Shown: in pieces, positions 1-11,100 of the stretch
Numbering within the stretch: position 1 is the first letter of the stretch
How the letters are laid out: every line of letters starts with the position of its first letter
Source of the DNA: Volvox africanus
Lineage: Eukaryota > Chlorophyta > Chlorophyceae > Chlamydomonadales > Volvocaceae
Reading direction: 5' to 3'
Length of the DNA: 64,000 nucleotides
NCBI GenBank assembly: GCA_030268105.1
Contig: BSDZ01000112.1
Span: 1,383,501 to 1,447,500 of the forward strand
The notes under the pieces: model-generated
What the model was told of the DNA's origin: nothing
What the model saw: the letters and a program-made list of their open reading frames with translations, nothing else
Database searches by the model: none
Position numbers and translations under genes: made by a program

Positions 1-885
1 AATCTTGAAGCGGGATGGTAGGACGTACATATTAGGGTGGCAACGTGCGGCGTAGGCGTACGGAAAGAAGAAAAACCGACGGAAACGTGAGATGGGAAGC
101 ATGTGTTGTTTGGTACCATGTACGACAGGGATAAAGCAGATAGATCACACGGGCCCGTGGACATACAGGAAGGGGGGCGCGGGCTGGGTCCACGAATGGC
201 TACCGCCAGTCCGTGCTCACCAGGGGCTCAAGCATGCCGGCCCACTAGTGCCGTCCGATTGGGTGGGGGACGCCAGGAGGGCAGCTACGGAGTGACGGAT
301 AGCAGCAAAGACGTCAAGGCCTTGCCGGCGTTGTATCAAGAAGAGCTGGGGCCAGAAGAAGAGCTGCTGAGCCCATTAAAACTCTAGCCGGCGGTGATAG
401 GGGGATTATCAACAGTACGAATGCGATGAGCTTTGGAAGTATAATACAGTGAAGATGGAGCCCGGTGGTATTCGGTTACGCGATAACATCGTCTCTGCTA
501 TCCCTGTAAGCCCAGAGCCATTATGTACACATGACCCAAATCGCAACCCTCCGTTCACTATCACGTCCAGCACGGCTCCTCACCTCCTTGCGCTGATGAA
601 TGTTGCGGCCGGCGAGAGGCAGGAAGAAGCGGAAGAAGGATGGGCAGGGCCGCCGCCTGACATCACCACGACCAATGCATCAATCAGCAATTCGGCCGAT
701 GTACCACCAAGATGATTGGATTGATGGTGGGAATAAAGCAGAAGAATATCCACATGTTCATGAACGAGCAGATCAGATAGAACTTTTGTACGCGTGGCCG
801 CCCCCGGAGTATTGACGTGTAACCCCTGTGTATGTAAGCATTTATGCATACGTTATTCTTGGCTGGGACGGTTGGCGAGACCCAT
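1..885. other. Left-edge intergenic sequence, no gene supported
   Basis: I see no recognisable protein family on either strand here. A plus-strand open frame at 103-387 ends in an acidic, coding-looking stretch (KALPALYQEELGPEEELL), but it has no conserved motif or clear splice context, so I do not call it. The stretch is probably the 3' flank of the minus-strand NAP-like gene plus intergenic DNA. Confidence 0.4.
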
Positions 886-890
886 TTACA
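886..890 (-). terminator. Candidate TGTAA poly(A) signal of the NAP-like gene
   Basis: TTACA on the plus strand reads TGTAA on the minus strand, about 235 bp past the proposed stop of the NAP-like gene at 1124. TGTAA is the usual polyadenylation signal in volvocine algae. The assignment rests on position only, since a 5-mer is common by chance. Confidence 0.4.
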
Positions 891-1123
891 TTCTGCACCT
901 CTTCAACTGTCGCCATCCACATTCGGCGGCGGAACGACCCCACGTGTTGCCCCGTGTTGCACCATCTCCTAGGGATATTGGAGCGGCTCCAAAGTACCTC
1001 TACCCGCCGCAATATTGCCCAGCCCTCAAGAAATAGGAATCTTACGGATCAACTCCCAAGGGCGGGCTCCATTGACATCAACATTCGACCACCACCAACA
1101 GTCGCGTCAACCACCCAAGATCT

Positions 1124-4100
1124 TTACGCGTACCTGACGACATGAATACGGCCGTCCTTATGGCATACTTCCGCCCCTTGACCTCCTTGGACATTCTCGT
1201 CACCAGCCTCATCGGCCACCTCCGCCTCCGCCTCATCGTCCAGGTCGTCCAAGTCCTCGGGATCAGGCAAATCGGGTGCCGGTCCGGAGTGCTTCCCGTG
1301 GTGGCGCCTTGAGCGCGATGTTACGGTGGAGGCACTCTTGGCCGCCTGCACATGAACCAACATGAATGCCTGCCCCGGTTACAACTACTGGGTGCGAATA
1401 GCGGTCATATGTTAAACGTGCTTACATACGAGGATGTGATTTGCACGGCGTAAAGCCCGTCTGCCACGGGATGGATTAAAGGCGGAAGTACCACATTGTG
1501 CCGCCCAAATACGACAGACGTGCAAACGATCAGGCTATTTATTGTTCCGAACTCACAAGCCCGAGAGGCAATCCTCCTCTGCTGGTCCTTTCATGTTGCT
1601 TATTGGGCGGGTCCCTGCACTCCACTGCCACTGCGCGTGTGCCCAGTGAGTGCCCACCCCCACTGCCCACCTGCTTTGTAGCCTTTCCTTTCTTGCCACC
1701 ACCGCCGCTGCTATCACGCTTGCCACCTTCCTTGGCGCCGCTGCTCGCAGCTGCGCCAGCCTTTCCCTTCTTCCACCTCTGTCTCGCCGTTGCCGCTGTC
1801 TCGTCGGCCACCACCACCGGGTCGGGACGAATCAGCAGGTTGCGGCCGGGCTTCCAGTCAATGACCGTAGACTCGTCCCGCCAGCCCTGGATTCCCCGCA
1901 TCAGCTCCTCCAGGCCGCAGTCTCCAGGCGGCAAGGAGCCACTGGGGCCGCCCTCTTCGACGCTGCGCGGGATAATCAAGGTGCCCTTGCGCAGCACCTA
2001 CAGCAACACAGATAAGGCAGCAATAAGCAAGGACGTCAGGACGTCTACTGTGATGGTGGCGGCAGTGTTACTCTTGCAGAGACCCAACTGGTGAGCGGAT
2101 GGGTTTGTATTTCAACGATTTAAAGCACCATAGCGCATCAATGACATTGCGGATAAAAGAAGAAAACACGATTTTCAAATTGTTTGTGTGCGCCTCACTC
2201 GCCGTACTTAAATCAGTTCTCACACTCCTCACTCACCGTTCCCACCCCGGACCATGTTTTCCATGCAATAAAAAGCTGCACTCTTACTTAAAAATGTAAC
2301 TGGGTTTAAATATACGGCAACTCGTCTGCCTACAAGATTGTGCAACAGACACTGCAAAAGGGTTGATGCTAGGAGAAGCTGTCCGATCCGATCACTGTCG
2401 CAGCGCTCCGAGGGCCCCGGGTGCATCCCCAAGGCAACATCATGTGCATGTATTTTGCTCTAACTAGTGGATGGCTTGGGCCCACCGTGTTTAGCACACA
2501 ATATGGAGGAGATGTACAAAATGTACGAGATATGTGGTATAACAAAAATTATCCTATATATTTCGAGATGTGTATATTATGCACTCCACTGAGCCCCGCT
2601 TAGACAAGAGTCCCGCTGAACAGCCCCGACCCATGCCCTCACCCCGAACATGCGCAATGCACATATGACGAGCTGACGTCATGTCTCACACACCTTGTTA
2701 TGAAAATACGGGTTGGACGCGAAGTGAAACTCCAGCACCAGACCCATGGGTCCCGCCAAGTAGCGAATATCCTCCAGGTACTCGAGGGCGCAGCGGTCGC
2801 GGAGCGTGATCATGTCTGCCAGCTTTTCCTGTACGTTACGGGGCGCGCACGGCCCAGATCGTCATGGAGCAGGTTGTGGAGGGCGCTAGCTGCCAGGCCA
2901 AATCTGGTCAGGCTGCTCACAAGCATGGCTGCGCAAATATCAACTGTAGAACATTCGTGGTAAGCGAATGAGGCCGACACAACAAGGCATGTGAATTGAT
3001 ACTACTTCTCCGTTCAAATCGTTTTTGCGACAATTCGACTGTGTTGTTGTGTCGTGCTGTGTTTACACCTCGAAACGCCCTGGTCTCCGGACGCCCATGT
3101 CACTGGGTTATATCCAGGACTTGGTTAAATCCACGCGTAACCGCTCCCGTTGAGATGACCAGAAACGCCGTTCTTGAACTGAGGAACGCACCTCGTTGCA
3201 TAGCACATTAAGCCAAAAGAACGGCACACCGCGAGCTGTTGCGCCCTTCCCGCCACCAGCAGTGCTGCCAGCTGCATTGGCCTTCGCGTCTGCCGGCGCT
3301 GCGGCCGCCACGCCCTTGGGGCTGAAGCCCTGCGTACACATTCAGTCACAGATGCTGGTGGGTCATCCAGGCAAAGCCAATCAGGCAGTAGCAGTTTACA
3401 ATGTGCTGTGATGTTGTCGATGACGCGATAGGCTCCGGGCGGCACGAGGCGGACCTGCAGCGCACCACCACCACCACCACAACAACAAATGGCGTCATCT
3501 GGCCCTCACAGGGACATCAAGCCAATTATGACCTATCAGGACACGGCCTTTCATGTCAAACACAATCACCAGGCGAAGATATTGCCGTGCGAATAGGAAG
3601 TGCAGATTGCTGTGCAGCTTACAGTGCAGAATGGCATAGGTTCTGCACCAGCACTTACAACAATTTCTGCCGACGGGCTGTAGGCCTGCAGTATGCAAGC
3701 GGGTCTTACACACTCGGATTGGAAAACTGTATTACGCTGAAATCCGCCTTCTCAGCTTCAATTCTAGCTTGCCCAGTGGGGAAGATGAACACGATGGGAT
3801 GGATGGAGGAGGAGGCTGAAAGTTAACATATAGCGTTTTGGCCAAAGCGTACAACTCAGCCGGATACTAGTGATAAACTCCAAGTAATCCATTTCCCCAA
3901 CTCGCACACTCCTAACGAACCCTAACAGGTTCAATCGAGACACGCGCATGTGAATTCCTTGGTAACTCCATAACCACACCTTCAGCTCCTCATCTGTCGG
4001 CGCAGACCGGCCAGTGATGAGCTCGAACCTGCCGTACGGAGACAGCTATATGAAACATAGATAACCGAGCCGAGTGACACGGCCGATAGCGACATGTCAT

Positions 4101-4755
4101 ACATGTCCTGGTGCATCAGATGGCACGTTCGAAAGGAAAATCAAATATTGTAGCAGTATGAGAAGTAATCCGTTGGGTTGGCCGGGGACGATGGTGCCGA
4201 CCCGAGTAGCCATGTAGCATGTGGAATTTTTTCAATAAGCCCGTGAATTAGTGAAAATGATCGCTTAAGTTGCGCTATAAGCTCGTGAATTAGTAAAAAT
4301 GATCACTTAAGTTGCGCAGGAAGTTCAGTGCTAACAAATGGCAGAGTCCCTCGACACCGCTGTATCAAAACCCTGGCTTGCTGAAAGGTGGTCGCACATT
4401 AGGAACATACATCTCAAACCCAAGCAGAGATAATACCTAAGTGAGCTTCCAAAGCAGTATTGTGGGGCGTGCGATGATGGCTTTCGTTGGCGGGCGGCCG
4501 TGAAATAAAAAGCCCTTGACTCAGTGCTCGCACATACCGCCGTTGGAGCAATGGCTCTCTTGCTTGTAGATATCCCTTAAGAAGCTCCTTTTGACGCTGT
4601 TGCCGGCGCTTGTGTGACGCGTCGATTTGGACCTATTTGCAGGCAACGTCGGTTGGCAGCTCCGCAACACTGCGTTTCTTGCGCTTCAAGTCAGAGCGAT
4701 GCGTTCGACACACCTCGATTTCCGTGATGGCTGAAAATACTTTTTTCTCAGCCAT
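1124..4755 (-). CDS. Nucleosome assembly protein (NAP1/SET family), multi-exon
   Basis: NAP-family proteins are histone chaperones for H2A-H2B. Exons read on the minus strand are 4714-4755 (start ATG, MAEKKVFSAITEIE), 4538-4632 (helical, KELLKGYLQAREPLLQRR, like the dimerisation helix), 3980-4045 (PYGRFELITGRSAPTDEELK), 3192-3329 (ends GVPFFWLNVLCNE), 2694-2828 (MITLRDRCALEYLEDI, then LVLEFHFASNPYFHNK), 1671-1997 (starts VLRKGTLI, contains STVIDWKPGRNLLI) and 1124-1345 (acidic DLPDPEDLDDLDDEAEAEVADEAG, then stop). The FWL, RD-x-AL-x-YL-x-DI, F-x-F-x-NPYF and I-x-WK-x-GRNL blocks occur in NAP order. Phases agree from 3980 to the stop. Between 4538 and 4045 the phase does not close, so at least one exon is missing from this model. 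The SFFNFF block of NAP proteins was not found, and the 3' end could extend further left. It shares a divergent promoter region with the ChAPs gene. Confidence 0.72.
4235..4318. repeat. Two-copy 42-bp tandem repeat
   Basis: Two direct copies (4235-4276 and 4277-4318) share ataagc-c/t-cgtgaattag and a tail cttaagttgcgc with a few mismatches. It lies inside an intron of the NAP-like gene. No function is implied. Confidence 0.8.
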
Positions 4756-5119
4756 AATAGCTACTGTCAAGTCGTAATTGTAGCAAACAGAAGACGTCGC
4801 CTATCAAGAATAAAGCATTTCTTCGAATAACTATTGAAACAAATCACTAACTCTTTATGGTAGTATCATCCCCTGGTATCGCAATTTAGGAAATCGGTAG
4901 AAGAAGAGCAAACCATCGCGTACGGCGTCCAGTTGTGTCTCCAAACTGTCATAATTTCCTTCACATCCTCATTCGTTGGCTGACGTTTTGCAAAGCCAGG
5001 TAATATGCTTCATTCTCAAGTACCATACGCGTCAAAAAACTAGAGCTGACGTGATCAAGGCTTCGTTACGGTGGCATACCCCAAACAGCAGGTTTCCTTC
5101 ACAAAACACATATTATACT
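4756..5119. promoter_or_regulatory. Putative bidirectional promoter between the NAP-like and ChAPs genes
   Basis: The proposed ATG of the minus-strand NAP-like gene ends at 4755 and that of the plus-strand ChAPs gene begins at 5120, leaving 364 bp head to head. Both 5' UTRs and both promoters must fit here unless upstream non-coding exons exist. I did not identify specific transcription-factor sites. Confidence 0.4.
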
Positions 5120-8100
5120 ATGGATTCAATTAAAGGACACCCAGAGCATGTCGAGACTGTCTTCGGGGAAGCTATTGTTGCCCGAGATGAGTCTCTTGTC
5201 GTCCTTGCCGGAGCATCTGGCCTAGGGCCGCCAGACTTATGCTGGCTCCAGAAGGCTCCGAAAAGCGTACTCACGGGCTCCAGCGGCCAGGCGAAGGGCT
5301 ACTACCATAGCTGTCTCGGCGTTGATGCATCGTCATCGGCTGCAGTTGCAGCATATTTCGCCACGCTGACTTCACTTGTGGAACCTCCAACATTTCTACA
5401 GGTCAGTGGGATCTACAAGTATTGAGTCCCGGACTCCACAAATGCTGCCCTTCCCACCGCCACCGTGGCGTCATACGTGGACACTTTTTTCTGCCATTGG
5501 CTGCCATCGCAGCAGCCGTTCCATGGCAGCCACTGAGGATAGTCCTGGCGCCGATATCTATTCACAGGGTTTATTCAGCACGTCGGAGGTTCATATTGAG
5601 CGTGGATTTTACTGCTGCTACGATCCGCTTGCACGTCTTGATGTGCGCTGCGAGCTATGCATTCCCGGTGGTGTGGTGTGCGGGGCCCTGGACTGCGAGG
5701 GCAACGTGCATGATGTGACACCGGAGCTCTGGCGCAATTGCGTGGTGCGTCACGTCGTGCCAAGCGGAAAAGCTGTCCAACATGACGGTAACCAAAAAGT
5801 GTACTCGTGAACTATCGTCATTCCATCTAGGGGTGAAATATTGATGACTGCATGAAGAGGTCATCTTGAGATAAAGAAACACGGGGTACTTTAGGGGGAG
5901 GCGCTTTGCTGGTGCCTGACCGTTACACAAGCGGCCCTCAGTCAAATTTCTGTCCGTCTGTCTACCATCCTAGAATACCTTGTTTTCCATGGTAGGTGGC
6001 GAGCTTCTTGCGGGCGGAGCTGTACGACGCGGAACTGGTATCACACTCATCGGTCCCTGTCGCTCGGTAACTTAGGGTTTGGTCACTTCGGTTGTCCCTA
6101 CCTCGTCTGCTGCTTTGGTGGACTATATACAGCGAAAATGCAAGGGCAGACCGATTGTGGGTAGAGGGACGGACGGACGATTCTGATGGACAGCACATAA
6201 TCATCTTGTTGATAGTGGGGCAGACGATATGTCCTGCGCTTCCCCTTCTGGCAGGTGCTTAGCTCCCGTGCAGTCGGACTCGGTTGTGGTTCGGATGTTT
6301 GCCTGACCCTCCTGTATCCTGCCTAACCTGCCTTTCCGCTCACACAGTTACCCTCCAATACCCAACTCTGCTGACGAGGTGAGGCTGTTGGAGGCCGTGA
6401 CCGGTCTGTACGAGGACATGGTGCTTCCGGAGGCACTGGAGGCGCTTACCGTGGACCAGGTGGGTGGCGTGTTGGTGCGCACAAGAATCATTCAGCCGGC
6501 CAGAGGCTGGCACGATGAGGCAGTACGAAGGCGTACTACTTAACGCAAGGGATTAGAACTGTTGCTACAGAATTTCCAACAACCCATGCCAATATAGCTT
6601 CTACACAGTGCTGCGGTCGTCATCTACATCGCGACTGTAAACTTCTTTTCCAAGATATGTCCCTCTGCCGATGCAAACCTTGTTTGGCTTGTTCATCTGT
6701 TCGTCCCCCAGTCTGGTGGCATAGCTCCGGAGCACGCGGATGTTGTCCTCTATACGCTGCTGCACTATTTCTCCAAAAGGCAGCATTGGGGCACAGCATT
6801 CAAGTTTTTTACAAGGTGGGGCGGCCGAATGAGCGTTCGTAGACGAGTATCGTGTGTGTGTGTGTGGAGATGATTCATACGGACACAAGCGGGAAGAGGA
6901 ATCGATAAAATAACGGTATTTACCACACTGGTCGGTGTTTGTCAAATCCCAGTGCGTAAGATTGTACAATGTCTGGAACTCAAGCGACCTCGTCGTCGAA
7001 CAATGCATAGAATTGCAGGATTCAGGTCGCGCTGTTGGCCTTGCTGCGTCCTACCAACCTCGTGCCACTTCCCCAGTTTGTCCAGGGAGGATAATGCTCT
7101 TCCCGTTTGGGGTTCTTCCATTCACATGCATGTTGCCGCGCCCGCCTCGTCCGTTCGGCACCTAATCTGACTTCCTGCTCATTCTGCGCCCTGCCGCACC
7201 GATCCGGCATATCCATCTCTGCCACCAGGTTGGCGAGGGTGTACCCCACTGCCGCGCTGTACGTTGCTGCCGTGCAGCGGGAATGCGGGCTCTACGATGA
7301 GGCCATGGCCACACTGACACGAGCTGTGGAGGAGGCCCCCGATGACCCAGTGCTTCTTGCGGGCCTGGCCACTGAGTGCCTTTATGCAGATAAGGTCAGT
7401 AAAAAGCCTGACGGGCAATGGGTCGGTGCTCCGTCGTCCATTTTGAGAGATGAAGCCAGATGGGTTACCCGACCCCCTAGGGTTATGTTTGTATTTTAAT
7501 GGAGAGGTGAGGTGGAGTACCCGCTCCTGGTTTGTCAAGGCATTCTAGTATTGCCGTTGGCCTTGAAATCGGAAGCGTCACTCCTTGATAACGGAATGGT
7601 ACATGCATGAGCATTGACTGATGTTTGTGATCCTACGCCCATCTTAGGGTGCTGAGGACACCGGCTGTGCATCTTTAGGAGGGCGAGGTGGTGCCCGGTA
7701 AAGTCGCCTTGTCACTTCGCCAAGCTGTATATGCACTGCTGCGGTTTTACTGCTGCATCCCGGAGCGGGTAATGTGCACTGCAAGTACTACTGCAGTGAT
7801 TCCCGTGATTTTCTCTTCGCCAGATGCCTGACGCCTCCTCCCAATCGCTCCTCCCACATGTTTAACTTACACCACAAAACAATCACAGGTAGATGCAGCC
7901 CTCCGCTTGGCCACAAAGTCCGCCCACTTTCGGCCGCAGCTGCGTCCCGCCTGGTTGGTGCTATCACGGGCGCACGTGCGGCGAGGAGCAGGCGCGGCTG
8001 CGCTTGTGGTATTGAACTTGGTGCCGCCGCCCCCGCTGCCAGGCAAAGAGGGTGCGATGCTGCATGTGAGCGTTGACCGGGGGAGCGGTTGTAAATTCAT

Positions 8101-11100
8101 TTTCACATCTGTGATGTTTTGATGGCCCCTAGCTTCGCGTTGCATGACCGTACTGTACTGCAAGAGAGCAAGGTTAGTGAGCAAGAGGCACGGCGGCAGT
8201 GTTGCAGTGTACAAAGCTGTGTCGTATCACCCTCTCTGTGTCCCTCCATGTTTGGTGCAACCGCAACAAGGTGGTGGTGCCACCAGACCCTAAATCCGTG
8301 ACCAAGCCTGCCGTACAGCCGTACGATTTAGACATATTTGCAGTTCGACAGGTTCTAGCAGAGGAGGTGAGGTTATCGGGGTGTTGTGGTGTGGTCAAAA
8401 AAGACCAAGGTTAGGTTGCGTTGACTTTCTGGTCGTGCTCGTGGAATATGACAACGCGTTTTTTCGTTCGTGGTCATACATCTTACCGGCGTTGTGTTTT
8501 CGTGCAGATGGCTCACGTCAACGCATGAGCTGTTCAGAAATTAGGGCTCAGCATTTGTACAGTGCATATCCATGAAGCGTGTAAGCAGCATCCTCCTTTT
8601 GGAAGAACAATACGGACATGCGCCCCGATGGCGAAACCGCTGTTTACGCCTTTTCAAATGCTTCTGCCTCATTAGGAGGGAAGCATTTGAAGTTCACCCT
8701 GCCCTGAATTGTTCTTCGCCCTGACCTTGGCAGGCTATCGTCAACTCCTCTGGCCCCGCCACCTCGCGCGCCCCCGACACCCCTGGTGCTGCTCTGCCCG
8801 GGTGTCTACTGGTTCCCCGGGAGCCACTCGACGGGGGGACCGTGCCGGATACGGCACCTTTAAGAATCACCAAAGCTGTGCTTGCGGCAGTGTACACCGT
8901 GCTGCAGGTGGGAAGGCCTGGTGGGGAAAACGGAACGGCCCTCGCTGCGGCTAGTTGCGATGAGTTGGCATTTCCCTGCAAGTGACCACGTCTCATCAAT
9001 CCCTCAATCGGCCCCTCAAGGGTTTTTGAAACCGGTACTCCTACTTAAGTTCACTGGAATGTAGGAGTGACGCTTCCGCACATCCTCTTGACATACATAC
9101 CTTTCTTGAACGGCTTTTGTTTCGCTGCATTAGTTGATGAGCTCCTCGGGAGGGGGCTTTCGTAACTCCCCGTGTCCTCTCGCCCCGTGTGCTATCGGCC
9201 TCCTACCCATGCAGGAGTTGGTTGCGGTGTCGGGTTGGGATGGCTTTTTGCGGCTACGCTCCTCCGTCTTCGTGATGCATACCGATTCGGATCTATTGCG
9301 CCAGCAGCAACGGGTGAGCTTGCAGTTCTGCAGCGGAGACGTGAAGGGGCTCTGAGACACTGGGTGGAAGCTCACATCTCCGATAATAGCTGCCCTTCAT
9401 CTGCCCCGGTTGAGACATTTGGAAATACTGATATCATAAGAGTCCACCCCCATAACCAAAAGCCAGTTGTGACGATGTGGCGTCGGATACAATCCTTGTT
9501 GCTGTGGTCCTAATAATGATAGGTCAGCACTCCCTGGTCATGCTCCTCATTCCTGACGCCCGCCGTTATAGGAGGCGGAGGAACGTGAACGGCAGCTGCA
9601 GCTACTGCACCGGCAGTTGTCTGCAACGTTGCCACCCTCTCCCAGCTGGGTTCCACCTCAGCCACCCTTTGATGTGCCGCCGCCGGAACCGGAGGCTGGC
9701 CGGAGGGATGCATTGGAAGGTCGGTGTGTGGGGTGGGGTGGGGTGGGGGGGTGGAACATAGAGAGGCTCAGGAGGAGATTCATCCATCGGGAAAAAATAA
9801 ACCCTGCATATATTCCTCTGCTTGAAGCCGTTGCCGTGACCTGTGATGCCATGGAAGAAGGAGTCAACCAATGTCTTTCCGGGTTCTTCTCATCCACTGC
9901 AGGGGTGGAGTTCCGGGCTGCACTCGATGAGGCGGCAATGATGGAGCTGGCGGAGTATCCTGAGCATTTGGAGGTACAGACATTGGGAGGTGGGAGTGAC
10001 GTACATTACGTGATTGTTGAGCTGCAGTTGCAGGTCGGTTTAGGCAGTTGCGGTGTATCATGTCTTATCAACATGGGGCTTAGCTCCGCAAATGCGGCAA
10101 AGGGGCGTCGCAGGGTTGCATAGGGCATAGCTGAGCTGAGCAAAGCATCAGATTTGGCGGCGTCAGTGTGCAACGCACACCCCGTTGCGAAGGAACCTCA
10201 CACTCACACTTACATGAAAAAATGTTATTAGTCCCCCATGTGTGTATCCATGTCGGTTCTTCCTAGGATGCCTACAAGGACCCGCGGGTCGCATTCGCCC
10301 GCGAGGCACATCGCCGGCATCTCCGGGAAATTGCGGAACGCCAGGCACGGCTTGAGGCCGCGGAGGGCGGCACGTACGCCGATGACGAATGGGACGGGTC
10401 GTCTGGTGGCAGCGCTTCAGGTGGGCCTGACGAAGGGGTCGGTAGCGGTGGCGGCGGCGGTGCTGGTAGGCCTCGCAGCCCCACAGGGCGTCCTGTGCGG
10501 GGCCGACACAAGGGGCGGACACCGAGTGCCAAACATCAACGGACATCTCGCATGACTCCGAAGTCCTCTGGGCGCCAGCAGCCGGAGCAGCAGTCACAAG
10601 GCGCATCTAAGGAGGAGCATGTTGAGGGCGGGGAGGAGGGGTGGGCCAAAGGAAGACCGGCTTCTTCGGCAACCGCTGCAATGGAGGATGCATTTTCTCT
10701 TGACAACGGCATAGTGGATGCTGGAGAGGTGGTACGACAGGAGGCTGCGAATGCGCTGCTGCTAGCGCATTCGCATGCCTTAAAGAGTGCGGCAGAGGCT
10801 CCCTCCGCGCTAGGAGAGCAGCAGCAGCAGCAAGCCATGGGGGAGGCTTGGGATAGAGGCTCAGGAACGCCACCGAAAATCGTCAATGCCACCGCTTGCC
10901 CGCCGACGGCGCCTACTAGCTGGTGGGGCGAGCTATTCGGTCACGGTGGTGGCGGAACAGCGCCCCAGCGACGCGAAGCTGCGCCACTGGGTGAGGCAAT
11001 GGAGCGGCGGACGGTTGGTGACAGGAGGGAATACAGGATCGCCAAGGCAAGATGTACGATGGCGGCGGGGCTGCCTTGCGCTGATTGCCCACCATTGCCG

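Noticed and set aside
103..387. Plus-strand open frame ending in a coding-like acidic stretch
   Set aside because: No conserved family, splice context or poly(A) signal ties it to a gene.
1498..2094. 198-codon plus-strand frame
   Set aside because: It lies opposite the NAP-like exon containing IDWKPGRNL and is a Pro/Ser-rich shadow.
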